Source: Vulcanimicrobiota bacterium
Lineage (GTDB): Bacteria; Vulcanimicrobiota; Vulcanimicrobiia; Vulcanimicrobiales; Vulcanimicrobiaceae
Reading direction: 5' to 3'
Assembly (NCBI GenBank): GCA_003140215.1
Contig: PLJL01000004.1
Span: forward strand, 694,661-758,660
Length of the DNA: 64,000 nt
Positions 36,657 through 44,784 of the stretch are shown here, piece by piece (the first letter of the stretch is position 1; each line of letters starts with the position of its first letter). Below the pieces are notes generated by a model. The model saw nothing but the letters and a program-made list of their open reading frames with translations. It had not been told where the DNA came from and did not search any database. Both the position numbers and the translations under genes were made by a program.

Positions 36657-37718
36657 TCAGCGCCGCTGCCAAGCCGCTGGATAATGAAGCTGCGGATCGC
36701 GGTGATGGAGCAGCTTCGGGCTGACCCCGGGGACGATTCGGAACAGCGGGTCGTCGAGCACCGCCGCATCCTTGAGCGCGAGCATGTTGAAGCCGTGCGG
36801 CGGGCCCCCCAGAAACGCCGAGTCGGGCGGCACCAGCTCGACCGGCAGGTCGCGCATCGCGACGTGCGATTGAAAGTCGCGCACCGCGTACAGCCCGTAG
36901 CCGCACTCCTCGAGATAGCGTGCGATCTCCGTCGCGCGCAGCCCGGCCGACCAATCGACGTACGAGCGGTGAATCTCGAACACGACGTGCGGCGCGTCGG
37001 GGCGCTCCAACAACGCGCGGGCGCCGCGCAGCGCGTGCAGCTCGCTGCCTTCGATGTCGAGCATCACCAGCCCGACGGAGTCCAGCCGTTCGCGCGCGCA
37101 GTACGCGTCGATGGTGGTCACCGCGATCGCTCCGGCCGCGCTGGGTTCGGTGCGCGCGAGCTCGTCGGCGCCGGCGAACTTCAGCCGCGCGCTCTCGTCG
37201 TCCCACAGTCCCAGCGCGATCCCGCGCACGTTGGTCAGCCCGTTGCGCCGCGCGTTCTCCTCCAGCATCGCGAGTTGGCGTGCGTTGGGCTCGAAGGCGT
37301 GCACCGTGCCGCCGGACGGCGCGAGCGCCGCCGCGATCAGGACGGCGTGGTCGCCCGAGTACGCGCCGCCGACGATCACGTTGCGCGCCCCCGCCGCGAG
37401 GTGGAGCAGCAGCTTGGTGGTCTGCGGTTCGAAGACGTGGTCGGGATGCTCTTCGGCCCGCATGGCGAGGTCGCGTGCGATTTGACCGCTGTAGAGCGCG
37501 CTGAACGTCAACCCGTCCGCGAGCTGAACCTCGACGCGCTCGACGCCGGCGTGCAGCGCGTCGACGATCGGACCGGTGATCTCGGTGCGCACGTTTTGGC
37601 CGGGCTGGGCCAGCAGCGGCTCGACGTCGCGAAGCGTCGCGGTGAGTGCCGCGCGAGCCTCGGCGTTGGCCCCGAGCGCACGTAACGCGCGCACGACTGC
37701 GGCAGGTTCTACATTCAT
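36657..37718 (-). CDS. FkbM-family methyltransferase
   Basis: The 353-residue protein has a helical N-terminal region (1-90), then the Rossmann part: NVIVGGAYSGDHAVLIAA (loop), VHAFEPNARQLAMLEENARRN, TIDAYCARE and LVMLDIEGSELHALRGA, the FkbM signature. These transfer methyl from SAM to a sugar hydroxyl. ATG 37718. It starts the - strand three-gene operon, divergent from rfbF. Confidence 0.87.
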   Translation of the reverse strand: MNVEPAAVVRALRALGANAEARAALTATLRDVEPLLAQPGQNVRTEITGPIVDALHAGVERVEVQLADGLTFSALYSGQIARDLAMRAEEHPDHVFEPQTTKLLLHLAAGARNVIVGGAYSGDHAVLIAAALAPSGGTVHAFEPNARQLAMLEENARRNGLTNVRGIALGLWDDESARLKFAGADELARTEPSAAGAIAVTTIDAYCARERLDSVGLVMLDIEGSELHALRGARALLERPDAPHVVFEIHRSYVDWSAGLRATEIARYLEECGYGLYAVRDFQSHVAMRDLPVELVPPDSAFLGGPPHGFNMLALKDAAVLDDPLFRIVPGVSPKLLHHRDPQLHYPAAWQRR

Positions 37719-37784
37719 GGTCGCGCCTGCCGTACGGGCCTGCAGCGCGCGGGTCCTTCCGCGGTGTTTCGCGGGGAGGTAAGC

Positions 37785-38609
37785 ATGCCGGACGTGTCGA
37801 TCCTACTGGCGGTGAAGGTTGTGATCCTTGCCGGGGGACTCGGGACCCGAATGGGTGACGAGACGCTGGTGCGGCCCAAACCGCTCATCGAGATCGGCGG
37901 ACACCCGATCCTGTGGCACCTCATGAACGTCTATGCGGCGTACGGTTTCGATGAGTTTGTGCTGGCCCTGGGATACCGGGGCGATTTGATCAAGGACTAC
38001 TTCCTCAACTTCGAAGCCCGCAACAGCGATTTGACGATCGATCTCGGCAGCGGCGCGGTCGAGGTGCTCGAGCGGCGCCATCCACGCTGGAAGGTCCATC
38101 TCATCGACACCGGCCTCGACACCCAGACGGGCGGACGGCTCCTTCGCCTGCGCGAGCTGATCGGCGAGCAGCGCTTCATGTTGACGTACGGTGACGGGCT
38201 CGCCAGCGTCGACGTGCGGGCGCTCGTGCAAGCGCACGAGTCGCGCGGGGCGCGTGCGACGTTGACGGCGGTCCGGCCGCCGGCGCGGTTCGGCAACATT
38301 CGTTTGGCTCACGACGGTGCCCGGATCGAAGACTTCACCGAAAAGCCGCAGACCGACGCGGGCTGGATCAACGGCGGTTTCTTCGTGTTCGAGCCGGCGA
38401 TCTTCGACTACATCGACGGCGATGCGACGGCGCTGGAACGCGAGCCGCTCGAACGGCTGGCCGCCGACGGCGGGCTATACGCGTTTCGCCATGAAGGCTT
38501 CTGGCAGCCGATGGATACGCTGCGCGAGCGCCGTCTGCTCGAAGAGCTGTGGGACTCGGGGCGCGCGCCCTGGAACGTCTGGAACGACCTGCCCTCGCCC
38601 ACGGCGTGA
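37785..38609 (+). CDS. rfbF: Glucose-1-phosphate cytidylyltransferase
   Basis: The 274-residue protein has VVILAGGLGTRMGDET, RPKPLIEIGGHPILWHLM, YGDGLASVD (metal site) and DFTEKPQTDAGWINGGFFVF, which fit RfbF/DdhA enzymes making CDP-glucose. ATG 37785 is used because GGGGAGG lies 5-6 bases upstream; a shorter form from GTG 37812 would start at the first strand. It opens the CDP-sugar cassette that includes rfbG at 39747. Confidence 0.93.
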   Translation: MPDVSILLAVKVVILAGGLGTRMGDETLVRPKPLIEIGGHPILWHLMNVYAAYGFDEFVLALGYRGDLIKDYFLNFEARNSDLTIDLGSGAVEVLERRHPRWKVHLIDTGLDTQTGGRLLRLRELIGEQRFMLTYGDGLASVDVRALVQAHESRGARATLTAVRPPARFGNIRLAHDGARIEDFTEKPQTDAGWINGGFFVFEPAIFDYIDGDATALEREPLERLAADGGLYAFRHEGFWQPMDTLRERRLLEELWDSGRAPWNVWNDLPSPTA

Positions 38610-38631
38610 CGGCGCGCCGGCCGAAGCGCTC

Positions 38632-39750
38632 GTGCTGCTCTCCGCATTCGATTTCCGCCACAATGCGATAGGATTCTTGCGTCTTGCGTTCGCTGCGCTG
38701 GTGGTCTTCTCGCACGCTTTCACGCTGGGCGGGTTCGGCGACGACCCGGTCAGCCGCTGGAGCGGCGAGCACGAGGACTTGGGCAACATCGCGGTCGCCG
38801 GGTTCTTCGTGCTTAGCGGGTTTCTCATCACCCGCAGCGCGGAGCGCGCCCGCACGGTGCCGCGTTTCTTGTGGCACCGGTTCTTGCGCATCTTCCCAGC
38901 CTTCTGGGTGTGTCTCGTCGTTACCGCGCTCGTGCTCGCGCCGGTCGTCGCGCTGCTCGAAGGCCGCAGCCTTGCGGGATACGTCGCCGCTGCCGGCGAT
39001 TCGCCGTGGCGGTACCTCGTGGTGAACGCCGATCTGACGATGCGCCAATACGGGGTCGCCGGGCTGTTGTCACAGGTGCCGTATCCGCGCGCCTTCGACG
39101 GCTCGCTGTGGACCCTGCGGTTCGAGTTCGGTTGTTATCTCGCCGTCGGGGTGCTGGCCGCGGTCGGACTCGTACGCCGCAGGCGCTCGGTCGTCGCGGC
39201 GCTGACGGCCGTCCTCTATCTGGCCTACGCGGTTCCGGTCGCGCTCGACGGCGTCGTGAAGCTGCCGTTTCCGTTCGACGTCGTGGTGCGCGGCAACGAC
39301 CGCCTCGTCGCCGAGTTGATCGTGTACTTCTTCGCCGGCGCAACGGCGTATCTGTACCGCGACCGGATCCGCTTGACGCGCGCGCTGGGCATCGCGGGCC
39401 TGGTGATCTCCGCGGTGGCCCTGCACTACCCGATCTACGGGCTGGTCCTGCCGATCGGCTTCAGCGCGGCGACGCTGTGGCTGGCGGCGGAGCTTCCGTT
39501 GCGCGACGTCGACCGGCGCTTCGACCTGTCGTACGGGTTGTACATCTACGCGTTTCCGTTGCAGCAGATCGCGGCCGAGTGCGGTTTGTCGCGGCTCGGC
39601 GTCGCGGTCTCCACCGCCGTGCCACTCGCCGGTGCGCTGGCGATGGCCGCGGGGAGCTGGGTGCTCGTCGAGCGTCCGGCGCTCGCGCTCAAGGAAGCGA
39701 CGCCGCCGGCGTTGCGCTGGTTGCTCGAGCCGCGGCGGGCGCGCCCGTGA
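38632..39750 (+). CDS. Acyltransferase 3 family membrane O-acyltransferase (OafA-like)
   Basis: The 372-residue protein has about 10 spans. FRHNAIGFLRLAFAALVVFSHAF at the start carries the R-F-L-R-H pattern with the conserved His of the family, and SGFLITRS and RRRSV basic loops follow. It adds acetyl or another acyl group to a sugar at the membrane. GTG 38632 is the best start; it is not overlapped with rfbF (22-bp gap). Its stop overlaps rfbG as GTGA. Confidence 0.86.
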   Translation: MLLSAFDFRHNAIGFLRLAFAALVVFSHAFTLGGFGDDPVSRWSGEHEDLGNIAVAGFFVLSGFLITRSAERARTVPRFLWHRFLRIFPAFWVCLVVTALVLAPVVALLEGRSLAGYVAAAGDSPWRYLVVNADLTMRQYGVAGLLSQVPYPRAFDGSLWTLRFEFGCYLAVGVLAAVGLVRRRRSVVAALTAVLYLAYAVPVALDGVVKLPFPFDVVVRGNDRLVAELIVYFFAGATAYLYRDRIRLTRALGIAGLVISAVALHYPIYGLVLPIGFSAATLWLAAELPLRDVDRRFDLSYGLYIYAFPLQQIAAECGLSRLGVAVSTAVPLAGALAMAAGSWVLVERPALALKEATPPALRWLLEPRRARP

Positions 39751-40802
39751 CCTGGAGCGGCAAGCGCGTCCTCGTGACCGGCCACACCGGGTTCAAAGGC
39801 GCCTGGCTGGCGTGGTGGTTGTCGCGTTCCGGCGCCGCGGTAACGGGCTACGCCCTGCCGGCCGACGAGGGCCGGCCCAACCTCTTTCGCGCGCTGCGCC
39901 TCGACGCGGCGATCGAATCGGCGCTCGGCGACGTGCGCGACCGCTCCGCCGTCCGGCGGTTCGTCGAGCGGGTCAAGCCCGACGCCGTGTTCCACTTGGC
40001 CGCGCAGGCGCTGGTGCGGGCGGCCTATGCCGATCCCGCCGGCACGTTCGAGACCAACGTGGCCGGTACGGCGGCGCTGCTCGACGCGGTCCGCACCAGC
40101 GACTCGGTGCGCGCGGTCGTGGTGGTGACCTCCGACAAGTGTTACTTGCCGCGCAGCTCGGGCGCGCCGTACCGCGAAGACGATCCGCTGGGCGGCTACG
40201 ATCCGTACGGCGCGAGCAAGGCGGCGCAGGAGATCGTCGCAGCCGCGTACCGGTCGTCGTACTTCGCCGCCGGCCCGCTGCTGGCGACCGTTCGCGCGGG
40301 CAACGTCATCGGCGGGGGCGACTGGTCCGCCGACCGTCTCGTCCCCGACGCGATCGATGCGCTCCTGGGCAAGGCACCGCTGGTGCTGCGCTACCCCGAC
40401 GCGGTACGGCCGTGGCAGCACGTGCTCGAACCGCTGCATGCCTACCTGGTCGTGGCGGAACGCCTGCTCGGCGGTGATGCCGAAGTCGCGTCGGCGTTCA
40501 ACGTCGGCCCGGGCGAGTCAGGGCATCGCACCGTCGCCGAGGTGATCGACCTGCTCTACGCCGCCTGGGGACGCGCACCGGCGTGGGAGCGCGCCGCCGG
40601 CATCCAACCCGCCGAGGCCCCGGTGCTGCGACTCGATGCCGGCAAGGCGGCGCGCGCGTTGAGTATCGTCCCGCGCTTCGGCCTCGAGGTCGCGTGTCGC
40701 CGCACGGCGGAGTGGTACCGCGCATGGTCACAGGGCGCGGATGCGCGCGCGTTGTGCGACGCCGACATCGATGCGTTTGCGGGGCCCGCGTGCAACGCTT
40801 GA
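39747..40802 (+). CDS. rfbG: CDP-glucose 4,6-dehydratase
   Basis: The 351-residue extended SDR has VLVTGHTGFKGAWLAWWLS, VFHLAAQALVRAAYADP, TSDKCYLPR and YGASKAAQE (YxxxK), VRAGNVIGGGDWSADRLVPD and RPWQHVLEPLHAYL, all matching RfbG/DdhB. It converts CDP-glucose to CDP-4-keto-6-deoxyglucose. GTG 39747 overlaps the upstream stop. No 3-dehydrase (RfbH/E1) was found, so the path may branch at the 4-keto stage toward the methyltransferase at 40790. Confidence 0.94.
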   Translation: MTWSGKRVLVTGHTGFKGAWLAWWLSRSGAAVTGYALPADEGRPNLFRALRLDAAIESALGDVRDRSAVRRFVERVKPDAVFHLAAQALVRAAYADPAGTFETNVAGTAALLDAVRTSDSVRAVVVVTSDKCYLPRSSGAPYREDDPLGGYDPYGASKAAQEIVAAAYRSSYFAAGPLLATVRAGNVIGGGDWSADRLVPDAIDALLGKAPLVLRYPDAVRPWQHVLEPLHAYLVVAERLLGGDAEVASAFNVGPGESGHRTVAEVIDLLYAAWGRAPAWERAAGIQPAEAPVLRLDAGKAARALSIVPRFGLEVACRRTAEWYRAWSQGADARALCDADIDAFAGPACNA

Positions 40803-42022
40803 CCTGCCGAGGCTGCGGCGCCGTGGTGAGCGAGTCGCTGGTCGATCTCGGGATGCAGCCGCTGGCGAACGCCTACATCGCTCCGGAGCACGCCGCGAGC
40901 GCCGAGACGTTCTACCCGTTGCACCCCATGGTGTGCGGGCGGTGCTACTTCGTGCAACTCGGCGTGTTCGAAACGCCGGAGCGCATCTTCGGCGACTACG
41001 CGTACTTCTCGTCGTTCTCGACCTCGTGGCTCGAGCATAGCCGCGCGCACGTCGAGCGCGCGATCGGCCGGCTCGGCCTGGGCGCCCGCTCGTTCGTAGT
41101 CGAGGTCGGCAGCAACGACGGCTATCTGCTCAAGGCGTTCGTCGAGCGTGACATCCCGGTGCTGGGCGTCGAGCCGGCGGCCAACGTCGCGGAGGAGGCC
41201 CGCCGCAACGGGGTTCCGACGCGGACCGCCTTTTTCGGCGCCGCCGAGGCCGACCGCATCGTCGCGGAGCACGGACGCGCCGCGATGATGATCGCGAACA
41301 ACGTGCTGGCGCACGTGCCCGACATCCACGACTTCGTCGAAGGCTTCCGCCGCGTGCTGGCGCCCGAAGGGATAGCGACGTTCGAGTTTCCGCACCTGCT
41401 GCAGCTGCTCGAGCAGACGGAGTTCGACACGATCTATCACGAGCATTTCAGCTACCTCTCCCTGCTCGCCGTCGAGCCGGTGTTCGCGGCGCATGGTTTG
41501 CGCGTCGTCGACGCGGAGCGCATCCCGACGCACGGCGGCTCGTTGCGGTTGTGGGTCGGGCACGCGGGAGCGGCCCGCGCGCCGGCACCGGCGGTCGAGG
41601 CACTGCGAGCGCTCGAGCGCGAGGGCGGCTTGGCCGATCTGCGCACCTACGCCGCGTTCGCGCCGCGGGTCCACGCGATCAAGAACGAGCTCCTGCGCTT
41701 TCTCATCGACGCCGCTGCGAACGGGAAACGCGTCGTAGGCTACGGCGCGGCGGCCAAGGGGAACACGCTGCTCAACTACTGCGGGATACGCAGCGACCTG
41801 GTGCCGTTCGTGGTCGATCGCAACCCGCACAAGCAGGGCTGCTTGCTGCCGGGGAGCCGGCTACCGGTCGAGGCGGTCGAACGCCTGCGCGAGGCGCGCC
41901 CCGACTACGTGCTGGTCCTGCCCTGGAACCTGACCGCCGAGATCACCGCGCAGATGGCCTTCGTGCGCGGCTGGGGCGGACGCTTTGTGACGGCGGTTCC
42001 ACACTTGGCGGTGTTGCCGTGA
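40790..42022 (+). CDS. Sugar C-methyltransferase with N-terminal zinc-binding domain
   Basis: The 410-residue protein (GTG 40790; TTG 40799 would give a TTGA overlap) has CRGC and CGRC pairs, FVVEVGSNDGYLL (SAM loop), NNVLAHVPD, TIYHEHFSYLS and the C-terminal VVGYGAAAKGNTLLNY domain. It matches the C-methyltransferase at 15767 throughout. In CDP- or dTDP-hexose routes such enzymes put a methyl at C3 of a 4-keto sugar. With rfbF and rfbG next to it, a CDP-3-C-methyl-6-deoxyhexose is the natural guess. Confidence 0.87.
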   Translation: MQRLTCRGCGAVVSESLVDLGMQPLANAYIAPEHAASAETFYPLHPMVCGRCYFVQLGVFETPERIFGDYAYFSSFSTSWLEHSRAHVERAIGRLGLGARSFVVEVGSNDGYLLKAFVERDIPVLGVEPAANVAEEARRNGVPTRTAFFGAAEADRIVAEHGRAAMMIANNVLAHVPDIHDFVEGFRRVLAPEGIATFEFPHLLQLLEQTEFDTIYHEHFSYLSLLAVEPVFAAHGLRVVDAERIPTHGGSLRLWVGHAGAARAPAPAVEALRALEREGGLADLRTYAAFAPRVHAIKNELLRFLIDAAANGKRVVGYGAAAKGNTLLNYCGIRSDLVPFVVDRNPHKQGCLLPGSRLPVEAVERLREARPDYVLVLPWNLTAEITAQMAFVRGWGGRFVTAVPHLAVLP

Positions 42023-42567
42023 CCGTGTCGCCGACGGCGATCCCGGGGCTCGTGGTGATCGACGTCGAGGTCCATCGCGACGAGCGCGGCAGCTTCGCCC
42101 GCGTCTTCGACCGCGAGGTCTTCCGCGCGCACGGGTTGTGCGCGGACTACCCGCAGCACGGGTGGGCGACCAACTCGCAGCGCGGCGTGGTCCGCGGCCT
42201 GCACTATCAGACCGCGCCGTTCGCCGAGCACAAAGTCGTGCGCTGCACGCGGGGAACGGTGTGGGACGTCGTCCTCGACGCGCGCCGCGGCTCCCCGACC
42301 TACGGCCGCTGGGAGGCATTCGAGCTGGACGGCGAACGACCGCGGATGCTCTATCTGTGCGCCGGGCTGGCCCACGGCTACCAGACCCTCAGCGCCGAGT
42401 CCGAGCTGCACTACCTCCTCTCGGCGCCCTATACGCCGGCGCACGCGGCCGGCGTGCACTGGCGCGACGCCCGGCTGGCGATTCCGTGGCCGCTCCCGGC
42501 CACGGTGGTCGGCGCGCGCGACGAGGCGCTTCCGCAACTCACCGACGCCCCGGATTCCACGCCGTGA
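42019..42567 (+). CDS. rmlC: dTDP-4-dehydrorhamnose 3,5-epimerase-like protein
   Basis: The 182-residue cupin has HRDERGSFARVFDREVF, VVRGLHYQTAPFAEHKVVRC (GLHYQ and active-site His region), VWDVVLDARRGSPTYG and LAHGYQTLSAESELHYLLSAPY. These are the RmlC motifs, so it may serve rmlBAD as the missing third enzyme, or epimerise the CDP-4-keto sugar of its own cassette. GTG 42019 overlaps the previous stop as GTGA and its stop overlaps the next start. Confidence 0.88.
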   Translation: MTVSPTAIPGLVVIDVEVHRDERGSFARVFDREVFRAHGLCADYPQHGWATNSQRGVVRGLHYQTAPFAEHKVVRCTRGTVWDVVLDARRGSPTYGRWEAFELDGERPRMLYLCAGLAHGYQTLSAESELHYLLSAPYTPAHAAGVHWRDARLAIPWPLPATVVGARDEALPQLTDAPDSTP

Positions 42568-43640
42568 TCGCCTGCGTGATCCCCGCTTACCGCGCCGGCG
42601 CGACCGTCTGCGCGGTGGTGAGCGCGGCCTTGCGCTACTGTGACGCCGTCGTGGTGGTCGACGACGCCTGCCCCGAGCACAGCGGCGACCTCGTCGCTGC
42701 CGAGTTCGGCGCGAACGCCGCGGTGCGGGTCGTGCGCCACGAACGCAACGGCGGCGTGGGACGCGCGATGAAGTCCGGCTTCGCGGAGTGCATTCGGATC
42801 GGCGCGTCGATCATCGTCAAGATCGATGCCGACGGGCAGATGGACGTCGGGTACATCCCGCGCGTCGTCGAGCTGTTCGAGGCCGATCCCGATCTCATCT
42901 ACGTCAAGGGCAACCGCTTCGCCAACACCGACGTGCTCGGGCGCATGCCGAAGCTGCGCCTCTTCGGCAACGCCATGCTCTCCCTGCTCGTCAAGTTCAG
43001 CTCGGGCTACTGGAACCTGCTCGACCCGACCAACGGCTACATCGCCTTCAACGGGCTGGCGCTGGCCGAGATGGACCTCGAGCAGTTCGCCGACTCGTTC
43101 TTCTTCGAGATCAGCGTGCTGTGCGCGCTGGGTTTGAAGAACGCGCGCATCGCCGAGCTGGAGATGACCACGATCTACGGCGACGAGCAAAGCTCGCTCT
43201 CGATCCGCAAGGTGGCGTGGGAGTTTCCGCCCCGGTTGCTGGGGAGGTTCTTGCGCCGCATCCTGCTGCGCTACTTCGTCTTCGACGTGAACTTGGGGAC
43301 GCTGTACCTCGTCTTCGGCACGCTGCTGCTGGTGGGCGCCGGCGGGCTGGGGGTCGTCGAATGGATCCAGTCCGCGGTCACCGGGCTACCGCGCTCGACC
43401 GGCACCGTGATGCTGGTCGTGCTCCCGTTTCTGATCGGGGTGCAGCTGTTCCTCAACGCGCTGATGTACGACGTGCAGTTCGCGCCGCGTTCGGATCACG
43501 TCTTCGCGCTGCGCCGCCCGCTGGTGCGCGTGCGCGCGCAGGCTCGTCCGGCCGCCGAACGCGACTGGGACGAGCCGCGACCAATTGGGGATTCCCTACG
43601 ACGGCGAGCTGATCGGCACGACGATGCTCGAGACGAATAG
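42564..43640 (+). CDS. GT2 glycosyltransferase with C-terminal membrane spans
   Basis: The 358-residue protein has ACVIPAYRAG, VVVDDACPEH near 31-39, KIDADGQMD near 86-94 and the acceptor-type segment SGYWNLLDPTNGYIAF. Two or three membrane spans lie at about 250-310. It is the same type as the GT2 half of the fusion at 4396-7488 (SGYWSVRDPANGVVAF there). GTG 42564 overlaps rmlC as GTGA. It probably makes or uses a polyprenyl-phosphate sugar. The C-terminal 50 residues are Arg/Asp-rich and may be loosely ordered. Confidence 0.86.
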   Translation: MIACVIPAYRAGATVCAVVSAALRYCDAVVVVDDACPEHSGDLVAAEFGANAAVRVVRHERNGGVGRAMKSGFAECIRIGASIIVKIDADGQMDVGYIPRVVELFEADPDLIYVKGNRFANTDVLGRMPKLRLFGNAMLSLLVKFSSGYWNLLDPTNGYIAFNGLALAEMDLEQFADSFFFEISVLCALGLKNARIAELEMTTIYGDEQSSLSIRKVAWEFPPRLLGRFLRRILLRYFVFDVNLGTLYLVFGTLLLVGAGGLGVVEWIQSAVTGLPRSTGTVMLVVLPFLIGVQLFLNALMYDVQFAPRSDHVFALRRPLVRVRAQARPAAERDWDEPRPIGDSLRRRADRHDDARDE

Positions 43641-43709
43641 CGGCGGCACGTCCGTCTTGGCGGCGGAGGTTCCCAGACCGGAAATCGGCATCAGTAGATG
43701 AGGCGCGCC

Positions 43710-44543
43710 CTAGGGCGCAGAGGCCAACGCGCGTAGAACCATCTGTGCGATGCGCCCTTGTCCGTCGGGGGTGGGGTGAATGAACGGTGGCCCGGATTCG
43801 ATCAACGCGAGGCCGCCGTTGTTCGCGATGGCTGCGTAGGTGTCGGCAAAAGCGACGCCGTTGCGCGCTGCAACCGCGCGGGCCGCAGCGTTGAAGTCTG
43901 TCAGCGCCTGCACCCGCGACGACCAATACGTCGGGGACTCGTAGCTGATCCCCGTCACGACGATGCACGAGCGCGGGGTTCCCTTCGCGACCAGCGCCGC
44001 GATCACGGTATCGTAGACCGCGCCGAAGTTCGTCGGGTTGAGGTCGTTGGGATAGAGCGGCGAGGCGTTCACGTCGTTCATTCCGTACGCGAGGACGACG
44101 CACGACTTCGGGCCAGCGTACGAGACAAGGTCGCCCGCATTGCGAAAGCGGGCCTGCCCCGACGCCGCATCGTTGGCGCACTGGTCGGCGGGAGCGCACG
44201 TTTCGAGCGTCGTGCTGCCGATGCCAAGGTTGACTTCGTGCCCAAAACCGAGTGATGTCGCGACGCGATCGAGGTAGCCGGGGCCGTTTCCGGGCAGTGA
44301 GGGCGTGAAACTCGGATACTGCGAGTACTGCTCGGTGATGCTGTCGCCCCAGCCGATGATCGTCCAGTCGGAATAGCCGTCACCCAGCGAGACGAGGACG
44401 CCGCTCGCGGGGGTCGTCGCCACGGGCGAGGTCAGCGCGACCCCGACATCGTGCCGGGCCTCGCGGAGCGGCAGCGCGCGGGCGTCGGCGCCGCAGGCCG
44501 CGAGGGCGACGCTCCCCACCAGCGTCGCGAACAGACGTTTCAC
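43710..44543 (-). CDS. SGNH/GDSL hydrolase lipoprotein
   Basis: The 277-residue protein starts GTG 44543 with AGGAGG 7 bases upstream. A lipobox LAAC places Cys at residue 17. The SGNH blocks are WGDSITEQY (Ser), AYGMNDVN (Asn) and PFIHPTPDGQG (His). Family members are esterases or lipases and many act on acetylated glycans, so removal of O-acetyl groups at the surface is plausible. The stop codon lies within the palindrome GCGCCCTAGGGCGC (43704-43717), which may also help terminate transcripts. Confidence 0.85.
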   Translation of the reverse strand: MKRLFATLVGSVALAACGADARALPLREARHDVGVALTSPVATTPASGVLVSLGDGYSDWTIIGWGDSITEQYSQYPSFTPSLPGNGPGYLDRVATSLGFGHEVNLGIGSTTLETCAPADQCANDAASGQARFRNAGDLVSYAGPKSCVVLAYGMNDVNASPLYPNDLNPTNFGAVYDTVIAALVAKGTPRSCIVVTGISYESPTYWSSRVQALTDFNAAARAVAARNGVAFADTYAAIANNGGLALIESGPPFIHPTPDGQGRIAQMVLRALASAP

Positions 44544-44784
44544 CGCTGTCCTCCTGGCTCGTGGTCGATGCGCTCTTGGGGCGCGGTTACGGACACGATC
44601 ATAGCCGATCCCTCGGGCCGGTGCTCGCCACAGGACTGCGGCACGCGGGCCGCAGTGTCGGCGCACCTTCACGCCGACATCCCTCATGATCCGAACGACA
44701 AACGGGATATGTGTGCACCATAACACGCCTGCCACCCTACAAGCACGACACCCGCGCCTCCCTCATCGCGCAGGCTCGCAGGCC

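Noticed and set aside
38317..38631. In-frame extension of the acyltransferase upstream into rfbF
   Set aside because: That part is antisense-like in composition and overlaps the conserved C-terminus of rfbF; the family starts near GTG 38632.
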